DNA from: an uncultured Bacteroidales bacterium
Lineage (GTDB): Bacteria; Bacteroidota; Bacteroidia; Bacteroidales; WCHB1-69
DNA length: 12,704 nt
Direction of reading: 5' to 3'
Assembly: GCA_937949745.1 (NCBI GenBank)
Contig: CALECM010000038.1
Span: 1 to 12,704 of the forward strand
The notes below the pieces were generated by a model. That model had not been told where the DNA came from, searched no databases, and worked only from the letters and a program-made list of their open reading frames with translations. Shown one piece after another: positions 6,567-12,704 of the stretch. The position numbers were made by a program, and so were the translations under genes. Within the stretch, counting starts at the first letter, position 1; each line of letters opens with the position of its first letter.

Positions 6567-7523
6567 ATGAAAAGATTATTAACCTTATTAGTTTTTTTTC
6601 CCATATTCCTCTATGCCCAGTTTGACGGCGCAGTGGGAACGGAAGGTTGCCGGGCCGTCAGTTGTACTGATCCCAATATTAAAAGTTGGGCAACGGGTTG
6701 CGAAGTAACTCGTGGGTATCAGGATATAAAGAGACAACAAGCTTTAGCTGACTACGGTAATGCCGGGGATGCGACGGGCCCCGTAACGGAATCCACTCTG
6801 GAGGTCGTAAGCCTGGGCGACGGGGGCTATGCTATCCTTACCTTCAATACTCCTATCAGTAACGGACCGGGTTATGATTTTGCCGTATTCGAGAATAGTT
6901 TTGATGATGTTTTCCTGGAGCTGGCTTTTGTGGAAGTGAGTTCGGACGGAGAACATTGGGTAAGGTTTCCCGCGACTTCCCTTACACCGGAAGATGTGCA
7001 GGTAGGCTCGTACGGAACTGTCGATCCCACGCTTATCAACAATCTGGCCGGCAAATACAGGGCCGGCTGGGGAACACCTTTCGACCTGGCCGAACTGGCC
7101 GACAGCAATAATCTGGACATAAACCATATCACGCATGTAAAGATTGTCGATGTGGTCGGGACCATTGATCTCGAGTACGCGACTTACGACGCTTCCGGCC
7201 ACATTGTAAACGATCCTTATCCCACCAACTTCGGTTCTGGAGGCTTTGACCTTGCCGGTATTGCGGTTTTGAACCAGGGTACTACCACCGGGATAACCGA
7301 ATATGGTAATGCGGATTTTACTGTCTATCCTAATCCGTGCCGGGATTATTTATGGGTGGAGCAGCATGGAAATGCCGACATGGTTTTATATAATGCCTTC
7401 GGACAGGAAATCGTAAGGTATACTCTTTCCGGCGGTGCAACGAAAATCGATATGACACCTTTCCCGTCAGGGATATACCTGATTTCAGTGGATGGAAATA
7501 CCTGGAAAATGATCAAACAATAA
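6567..7523 (+). CDS. T9SS-exported surface protein of the cobamide operon
   Basis: The 318-residue protein has a signal peptide (1-17, FLYA|Q), a central domain of about 20-238 and a type IX sorting domain at about 251-318 (FTVYPNPCRDYLWV, ending SGIYLISVDGNTWKMIKQ). The central domain contains SLGDGGYAILTF, GPGYDFAVFENSF, LELAFVEVSSDGEHWVRF and NFGSGGFDLAGIAVLN, a predicted all-beta (jelly-roll-like) architecture. I recall similar DFAVFEN/AFVEVSSDG proteins as secreted surface proteins beside TonB receptors in several phyla, but cannot name an established function. Three cysteines near the N-terminus (C28, C33, C45) may form disulphides or bind a ligand. The gene follows the duplicated-domain gene by 19 bases and its TAA overlaps the receptor's ATG (TAATG), so translation of the two is probably coupled and the protein likely works with the receptor. 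Confidence 0.85.
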   Translation: MKRLLTLLVFFPIFLYAQFDGAVGTEGCRAVSCTDPNIKSWATGCEVTRGYQDIKRQQALADYGNAGDATGPVTESTLEVVSLGDGGYAILTFNTPISNGPGYDFAVFENSFDDVFLELAFVEVSSDGEHWVRFPATSLTPEDVQVGSYGTVDPTLINNLAGKYRAGWGTPFDLAELADSNNLDINHITHVKIVDVVGTIDLEYATYDASGHIVNDPYPTNFGSGGFDLAGIAVLNQGTTTGITEYGNADFTVYPNPCRDYLWVEQHGNADMVLYNAFGQEIVRYTLSGGATKIDMTPFPSGIYLISVDGNTWKMIKQ

Positions 7524-9544
7524 TGAAAAAAAGACTTCTGATTTTTGCCGGTATTATCGGACTCTGCGGACATCTATCTGCCCAGACCGATACTACCGTG
7601 CAAAGATTGGAAGCTATTGAAGTAGTATCCTCCAAAGATCTCAATATCCTTATTTCCCCGGTTCCGCTCAGAACTTTAAATCAGGAACAATTACAATCGC
7701 TTCCCGTATTACAGGTTTCCGACGCCCTGAAATTTCTTCCGGGAACCGTCATTAAAGATTACGGAGGCGTAGGAGGACTCAAGACCGTGACCGTGCGGGG
7801 ATTCGGTCCGCAACATACCGGAGTGGCATACGACGGCGCCGGCTTATCCGACTCCCAGACCGGACAGGTCGATTTGGGAAAAATCCCCCTGGACAATGTG
7901 GAAAAAATCTCCCTGACAAACGGTATTTGCGAGAATATTTTTCTTCCCGCCCGTTTTTTCTCGTCCGCAAGCCTGATCCATATCCAAACTTCGAAACCTG
8001 TTTTTAGCCAAAACAAGCCGGCCAACTTTATCCTGGACCTTACCGCAGGATCTTTCGGACTGGTAAAACCGACTTTCCGGATGGAGAACCGGTGGAAACG
8101 AAAAAAAAATCCGGAAGACTGGGAATTGCTTTCCTCCGTAAGAATTGACTATCTAACATCCACGGGAAATTATCCATACATGCAGTTTTACGGTGGTAGC
8201 CGGGATAGTACTTCCCGGGAAAAAAGAAAAAATTCCGATATTCAGTCTATTTCCACGGAAGCCAATATTTATGTCGGCTTCAGGAAACGGTCAAGTCTTA
8301 CCGCAAAATTATTCTATTATTACTCGGAACGCGGTCTGCCCGGCGCCACGATACTATACAATGAAAATGCCTCCCAACGGTTATGGGACGAAAATCTGTT
8401 CGGGCACCTTTCTTATAAAAACCATTTCTCAAATAAATTTGCTTATCAGGCTAACCTGAAAATCAATTACGCAAGACAACGTTACCTGGACCCGGACTAT
8501 CTGAATATGGAAGGTAAATTAGACAACCGCTATATCCAAAGGGAAGCCTACCTTTCCAATTCTTTTTTATATACTCCGCACAGGATTTTATCTCTCTCGG
8601 CAGCCAATGACCTTATTTACCAGAACATGAGCGCCAATATCCGCAATTTCATCCGACCCGACCGTTTTTCTTCATTAACGGTACTGGCCGCCCGTATCTC
8701 CACACGGCATATCGATATTAACGCCCATTTACTCCATACATTGGTTTTCAACAATGCGAAATATGGAGAAGCCGGAAAAAATGTTCACCATCTTTCACCC
8801 ATGGCGGGAATTTCAGTGAAGCCGTTCCTAAAAAAAGATTTCCGTATCCGGTTCTTTTACCAGAACATTTTCCGCATCCCTACTTTCAATGACCTTTACT
8901 ACCGGGAGATAGGAAACCTTAACCTATTACCTGAGAATACCCATCAGTTCAATCTCGGATTTACATACGGAAACCCTTTCTCCGCCAAAAAGATCAAATT
9001 CACCGTTACCGCCGATTTTTATTACAATCTTGTCAAAGATAAGATTGTGGCTATTCCAACCCAGAACCTTTTCGTTTGGTCGATGCTCAATTTCGGGAAG
9101 GTTAATATCGGTGGTATCGATATCTATGCACAGTTATCCTGGAAAATTACAGATCCTCTCACCATAACCATGGGAGGAAATTACTCTTTCCAGCATGCTG
9201 TGGATGTAACGGATGCGACAAGCAAAACTTATCTGCATCAAATACCTTATACTCCGGAACATTCCGGCACCACTTACCTGAACCTGCAAGCGCCCTGGGT
9301 TGACCTGATTTACACCATCATGATATCGGGAAAAAGATATTCCTTACAACAAAATACCAGTGAAAACCTGCTCGATCCCTATACCGACCAAAGTATAGGA
9401 CTACAAAAAGAGTTTAATTTCGGAACTTACACTTTCCATGTAAAAGCCGAATTATTAAACCTGGCCGGCACCCAATACGAAGTGATCAGGAATTTCCCGA
9501 TGCAGGGACGAAGTTTCCGTATCAGCATGAAATATTCTTTCTAG
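7523..9544 (+). CDS. btuB: TonB-dependent outer-membrane receptor, BtuB-type
   Basis: The 673-residue protein carries a signal peptide (1-20, HLSA|Q), a candidate TonB box (IEVVSS, 32-37), a plug domain (about 45-160, including VRGFGPQHTGVAYDGAGLSDSQTG and IPLDNVEKISL) and a beta-barrel ending in the C-terminal aromatic strand SFRISMKYSF. There is no N-terminal CarboxypepD_reg extension, so it is not a SusC-type protein; size and architecture match BtuB-like receptors that import cobamides using TonB energy. Location at the end of the B12-riboswitch operon with a BtuG-like partner makes vitamin B12 or a related cobamide the probable substrate. Sequence alone would not distinguish it from a siderophore receptor, so the symbol rests on context. 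Confidence 0.9.
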   Translation: MKKRLLIFAGIIGLCGHLSAQTDTTVQRLEAIEVVSSKDLNILISPVPLRTLNQEQLQSLPVLQVSDALKFLPGTVIKDYGGVGGLKTVTVRGFGPQHTGVAYDGAGLSDSQTGQVDLGKIPLDNVEKISLTNGICENIFLPARFFSSASLIHIQTSKPVFSQNKPANFILDLTAGSFGLVKPTFRMENRWKRKKNPEDWELLSSVRIDYLTSTGNYPYMQFYGGSRDSTSREKRKNSDIQSISTEANIYVGFRKRSSLTAKLFYYYSERGLPGATILYNENASQRLWDENLFGHLSYKNHFSNKFAYQANLKINYARQRYLDPDYLNMEGKLDNRYIQREAYLSNSFLYTPHRILSLSAANDLIYQNMSANIRNFIRPDRFSSLTVLAARISTRHIDINAHLLHTLVFNNAKYGEAGKNVHHLSPMAGISVKPFLKKDFRIRFFYQNIFRIPTFNDLYYREIGNLNLLPENTHQFNLGFTYGNPFSAKKIKFTVTADFYYNLVKDKIVAIPTQNLFVWSMLNFGKVNIGGIDIYAQLSWKITDPLTITMGGNYSFQHAVDVTDATSKTYLHQIPYTPEHSGTTYLNLQAPWVDLIYTIMISGKRYSLQQNTSENLLDPYTDQSIGLQKEFNFGTYTFHVKAELLNLAGTQYEVIRNFPMQGRSFRISMKYSF

Positions 9545-9561
9545 TAACAAAAAAAATTAAT

Positions 9562-9594
9562 CTTCGTTAAGGTATAAAATTACGAAGGCTTTTT
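9562..9594 (+). terminator. Candidate intrinsic terminator of the cobamide operon
   Basis: A stem CTTCGT(T)AA/TTACGAAG with a small bulge and an AT-rich loop is followed by GCTTTTT, 17 bases after the receptor stop. The T-tract ends immediately before the rlmH ATG. The stem is AT-rich and modest, so read-through into rlmH is possible. Confidence 0.45.
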
Positions 9595-10068
9595 ATGAAA
9601 ATCCAATTACTGGTTATCGGAAAAGAAGAAGCGGATATATTCGATACCGCTTTAAAGCACTATACTAAAAAAATTAATTTTTATAATTCTTTCGGGATCA
9701 CGGCATTACCCTATCTTAAAAACACCCGTTCCCTTTCTGTGGAAGAACAGAAGAAGAAAGAGGGAGAATTGATCCTGAAAAAAATTGAGCCTCAGGATTT
9801 CGTAGTGTTATTAGATGAACGGGGTAAAAGCATCTCTTCCGTCGAATTTGCCGGATTCCTGCAGCAACAGAGTAACAGCGGACTTAAAAACCTGGTATTC
9901 GTGATCGGAGGAGCCTATGGTTTTTCCGAACAGGTTTATAACCGGAAGAATTACAGCCTTTCGCTTTCCCGTATGACATTCCCCCATGTGATGACGCGGG
10001 TCATCTTCGCCGAACAACTGTACAGGGCCTTCTCCATACTCCGGAATGAGCCTTACCACCACGAATAA
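9595..10068 (+). CDS. rlmH: 23S rRNA (pseudouridine-1915 N3)-methyltransferase RlmH
   Basis: The 157-residue protein is a full-length RlmH, a SPOUT-superfamily enzyme that methylates pseudouridine 1915 in helix 69 of 23S rRNA on the assembled ribosome using S-adenosylmethionine. The trefoil-knot cofactor site is visible as LDERGK (73-78), FVIGGAYGFSEQV (102-114) and the C-terminal SLSRMTFPHVMTRVIFAEQLYRAFSI followed by the invariant ending NEPYHHE. It starts right behind the candidate terminator of the cobamide operon and shows no RBS of the Shine-Dalgarno type, which is ordinary in Bacteroidota. Function is unrelated to its neighbours. Confidence 0.97.
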   Translation: MKIQLLVIGKEEADIFDTALKHYTKKINFYNSFGITALPYLKNTRSLSVEEQKKKEGELILKKIEPQDFVVLLDERGKSISSVEFAGFLQQQSNSGLKNLVFVIGGAYGFSEQVYNRKNYSLSLSRMTFPHVMTRVIFAEQLYRAFSILRNEPYHHE

Positions 10069-10112
10069 AAACATTCTTTACCGTAAACTGTTGTTGTTAG
10101 ATACTTTTAAAC

Positions 10113-11324
10113 ATGATAAAGAACAGTATTGACAGGGATAAACTATGGACTAAAGATTACGTCCTCATTTGTTGTGCCAATTTCCTGCTGAGCTTTGCTT
10201 TTTATCTGCTTATCCCCACCCTGCCCTTTTATCTTATCGAAACCATGCATGCCTCCAAAACCATGGTGGGCATTGTACTATCCTGTTATACGATCGCCGT
10301 GCTGGCGATCCGTCCCTTTTCGGGTTTTATCGCCGACACTTTTCCCCGAAAACCTATTTATTTAATAGCTTACATTTTGTTTACCCTTGTTTTTATCGGA
10401 TATTTTTTAGCCGGAAACCTCGCCGCTTTTATCACATTACGTATTATCCACGGACTCACTTTCGGAATGCTGTCCACCTCAGGCAATACACTTGTTATCG
10501 ATATCATGCCCGCATCACGTCGGGGAGAAGGTCTGGGTTATTACGGTGTGATGGGAAACATTGCCATGGCTACGGGTCCCATGACAGGACTGATCCTATA
10601 CGAAACGGCGGATTTCAACTGGATCTTTACCGCTTCGATTATAGCGGGGATAACCGGATTGATCTTCGCTTCCATTATCAGGGCTCCTAAAAAACTTCCC
10701 CAGAAAAAGCAACCGGTCTCATTGGATCGTTTTATACTGGTAAAGGGACTTCCCGCCGCTTTGATGTTCATGATGGTAGCCATTCCTTATGCCATGACCA
10801 GTTCCTACATAGCCTTATCGGTCAAAGAAGTTAATTTTACCGGAAACAGCGGAGCGTTTTTTTCCGTCATGGCAGCCGGTATGATACTTTCCCGCTTAAT
10901 ATCAGGGAAAAGGGTGGACCGGGGATTTATTACCCAGAATATTGCCATAGGACTGATCATCTGTTTGGTGGGATTTACCGGGGAGATTTTTGTCAGGGAT
11001 GTGATACAATGGAATGCCATAGCAGGGAATATACTCTTTTATGCCATTGCCGCCTGTATCGGCTACGGCTGCGGTACCGTTTTCCCCGCGCTTAACACGT
11101 TTTTTATTAATTTAGCGCCCAATAACCGGCGGGCCACGGCCAATTCAACTTACCTGACCGGATGGGATGTCGGAATAGGGATAGGCGTTTATCTGGGAGG
11201 TTATATCTCGGAAATGAAAGGTTTCAGCTTTACCTACTTTACAGGCACACTTTTAGCCGCCCTGGCATTATTGCTTTATTTTACCGTAGTAATACCACAT
11301 TTTAATAAAAATAGACTGCGATAA
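10113..11324 (+). CDS. Major facilitator superfamily transporter
   Basis: The 403-residue protein has about 12 hydrophobic segments and the MFS motif A between helices 2 and 3 (GFIADTFPRKP, 71-81, with D75, R79, K80). A second-half counterpart is SGKRVDRGF near residue 265. The N-terminal segment LLSFAFYLLIPTLPFYL and the RIIHGLTFGMLSTSGNTLVIDIMPASRRGEG stretch in helices 4-5 are typical of drug/sugar-efflux type MFS permeases of the EmrD/AraJ style. The direction and substrate cannot be determined. It follows rlmH after 44 bases; TACTTTTA just before the ATG is an imperfect -7 box, so co-transcription with rlmH is the simpler reading. Confidence 0.9.
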   Translation: MIKNSIDRDKLWTKDYVLICCANFLLSFAFYLLIPTLPFYLIETMHASKTMVGIVLSCYTIAVLAIRPFSGFIADTFPRKPIYLIAYILFTLVFIGYFLAGNLAAFITLRIIHGLTFGMLSTSGNTLVIDIMPASRRGEGLGYYGVMGNIAMATGPMTGLILYETADFNWIFTASIIAGITGLIFASIIRAPKKLPQKKQPVSLDRFILVKGLPAALMFMMVAIPYAMTSSYIALSVKEVNFTGNSGAFFSVMAAGMILSRLISGKRVDRGFITQNIAIGLIICLVGFTGEIFVRDVIQWNAIAGNILFYAIAACIGYGCGTVFPALNTFFINLAPNNRRATANSTYLTGWDVGIGIGVYLGGYISEMKGFSFTYFTGTLLAALALLLYFTVVIPHFNKNRLR

Positions 11325-11398
11325 TAAAGTATTGTACCGGAATTTATTCTATTAAGTAATGATTATGATAAAAGAGAAGTAAAAAAAATAATTACAGC

Positions 11399-11426
11399 TT
11401 GACTTTTATTTTTTTTTGTATCTTTG
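11399..11426 (+). promoter_or_regulatory. Bacteroidota promoter of the C10 protease gene
   Basis: TTG (11399-11401), a 17-base T-rich spacer and TATCTTTG (11419-11426) match the Bacteroidota TTG / TAnnTTTG promoter pattern. The predicted leader is about 40-45 bases. This is the best-matching promoter in the window. Confidence 0.65.
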
Positions 11427-11473
11427 CTCATCTAATTTTCGTATAACATTAATTGTATTTTTAAAACATAATC

Positions 11474-12704
11474 ATGATGAAAAAGACTTTTCTATTATCA
11501 TTATTACTATTTGTAGCATGTTTCGCCTTTGCAGCGAATGTGATCCCTTCACAGGATGCCCGGATAGTTGCAAAAAATTTCATGTCGGAAAGATGTGGAC
11601 CTGAAAGATTCACCCTTGACGATTTTGAACTTCAATACACGGAAACAGACGCTAACGGCGAAGCCTTATATTACCGGTTTCAAATAGGTGAAAAAGGATT
11701 TATCCTGATATCCGCAACCGACCTGATTTCACCGGTTTTGGCCTATTCTCTCGAATCAAATTTCAGTAATACTGAAACCACTGATTTTATGTTAGACCAA
11801 TATAAAGAAAGCATTAAGCATATAAAGGCTAATCCTTCCCTGGCTGAAACAACTGCAAAAAGCGACTGGAAACAATACATGGCTGAAGATTTCAAACTTT
11901 CCAAGACCAGACAACGTGCTACGGTAATCGAACCGTTAATCACTACCGAATGGTCCCAGGAAAGATACTATAACCAATATTGTCCTTATGATGCAGGCGG
12001 CGAAGCCAGATCAGACTACAGGGCTCCTGTAGGCTGTGTGGCCCTCACGATGATCAATCTTTTGAATTATTACAGATACCCTGCTTCCGGAGCCGGCGGT
12101 TCAACTTATCACCATCCTAAATATGGTAACTTAGGAGCTCTCTTCAGCAATTTCCATTATGATTATAATGCCATGACCGACAAGATCAATTCCTATGAAG
12201 GTGAATTTGCCAAACTGATATATCATAACGGACTGTCAGTTACGATGGATTATGATTCCATTGCATCAGGAGCACAATCGGAAGTCGCAGCCGAAGCTAT
12301 GACCAATCATTGGAGATTCTCTTCTTCACTGGTATTTATCCGTCGTCAGGGAAGCGAGTATCAGGCATATAACCTCTGGTCAGACTCATTACTTAAAAAA
12401 GAATTAAGACAATACCGTCCGTTATATTATTCAGGTAATGCTGAAGTAGCCGGAGGACATGCCTGGATCATCGACGGATTTGTAGAGAGAGAAGGAGAAA
12501 CCTATTTCCACGTTAACTGGGGTTGGGGTGGTACGAACAATGGTTTCTATAAAATCAATCTTCTGGTAGGCCAGGGAGAATCTTTCAGCAATGGTGAAGG
12601 TGTAATGATCAATGCGGTTCCCGCCAACGGAATTGAAAAACCCGACACCACTTTTACCAGACTTATAGCTTCCAAAGGCAGTATTTGCGACGGAGCAGGA
12701 AACA
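11474..12704 (+). CDS. Secreted C10 (streptopain-like) cysteine protease precursor, 3' end outside window
   Basis: An uninterrupted reading frame of 410 codons runs off the right edge. It begins with a signal peptide (MMKKTFLLSLLLFVACFAFA), then a propeptide-like region (about 25-125, including YYRFQIGEKGFILISATD as in the SpeB/Spi inhibitory propeptide), and a C10 peptidase domain from about 150 to 383. The catalytic cysteine is C188 in APVGCVALTMINLLNYYRYP and the catalytic histidine H329 in GGHAWIIDGF; HVNWGWGGTNNGFY (346-359) is the conserved downstream motif. C10 proteases of Bacteroidota are exported and autoprocessed, and many end in a T9SS sorting domain; whether this one does lies beyond the window. 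The sequence after about 385 begins a further region. ATG at 11474 and 11477 are both possible starts. Own promoter, separate from the MFS gene. Confidence 0.92.
   Translation, partial: MMKKTFLLSLLLFVACFAFAANVIPSQDARIVAKNFMSERCGPERFTLDDFELQYTETDANGEALYYRFQIGEKGFILISATDLISPVLAYSLESNFSNTETTDFMLDQYKESIKHIKANPSLAETTAKSDWKQYMAEDFKLSKTRQRATVIEPLITTEWSQERYYNQYCPYDAGGEARSDYRAPVGCVALTMINLLNYYRYPASGAGGSTYHHPKYGNLGALFSNFHYDYNAMTDKINSYEGEFAKLIYHNGLSVTMDYDSIASGAQSEVAAEAMTNHWRFSSSLVFIRRQGSEYQAYNLWSDSLLKKELRQYRPLYYSGNAEVAGGHAWIIDGFVEREGETYFHVNWGWGGTNNGFYKINLLVGQGESFSNGEGVMINAVPANGIEKPDTTFTRLIASKGSICDGAGN

Noticed and set aside
6744..7202. A 152-codon minus-strand frame
   Set aside because: Antisense to the second T9SS-exported protein; cysteine/arginine-rich composition without recognisable domain.
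7523..9544. SusC-type glycan importer
   Set aside because: There is no N-terminal CarboxypepD_reg domain, the protein is far shorter than the usual ~1000 residues, and no SusD partner is present.
10102..10109. TACTTTTA as promoter of the MFS gene
   Set aside because: It lacks the final G of TAnnTTTG and would place the transcript start at or past the ATG.
10169..10690. A 173-codon plus-strand frame inside the MFS gene
   Set aside because: It is the second reading frame of the MFS transporter, which has clear motif A and transmembrane helices.
11416..11604. A 62-codon plus-strand frame overlapping the protease start
   Set aside because: It is out of frame with the well-supported protease coding sequence and begins inside its promoter/leader; no recognisable protein.

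Overview
The window looks like chromosomal DNA from a member of the Bacteroidota, most likely order Bacteroidales. The evidence is several promoters with the Bacteroidota -7 box TAnnTTTG, two proteins ending in type IX secretion (T9SS) sorting domains, a BtuG-type beta-propeller lipoprotein next to a BtuB-type TonB-dependent receptor, and a C10 (streptopain-like) protease. I cannot place it to genus. There are no mobile elements, tRNA or rRNA genes, CRISPR arrays or obvious islands.

Left part, minus strand: an unusually short and divergent chorismate synthase homologue (aroC-like) overlaps by 11 bases a downstream gene for an exported TPR protein. That second protein stops abruptly inside its first PD40 (WD40-like) repeat. 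A 188-base divergent intergenic region separates this pair from a plus-strand pair, an M20D amidohydrolase and the manganese exporter MntP, which are 2 bases apart.

Centre: a clear cobalamin (adenosylcobalamin-class) riboswitch precedes a tight four-gene operon (gaps 19, 19 and -1 bases). It encodes (1) a BtuG-like surface beta-propeller lipoprotein, (2) a T9SS-exported protein with two copies of a domain whose sequence pattern recalls the cobalamin-binding beta-domain of intrinsic factor/transcobalamin (DUF4430-like), (3) a second T9SS-exported protein, probably beta-sandwich, with a 'DFAVFEN...ELAFVEVSSDG' core, and (4) a TonB-dependent receptor. The inferred system is cobamide capture: vitamin B12 represses the operon through the riboswitch, the surface proteins bind or deliver the cobamide, and the TonB receptor carries it across the outer membrane. 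No inner-membrane BtuCDF genes lie in the window. The duplicated-domain protein is the best candidate here for an undescribed component.

Right part, plus strand: rlmH (ribosomal RNA methyltransferase) and an MFS transporter follow, probably housekeeping and unrelated to the cobamide genes. A strong candidate promoter then drives a secreted C10 cysteine protease precursor that runs off the window's right end.
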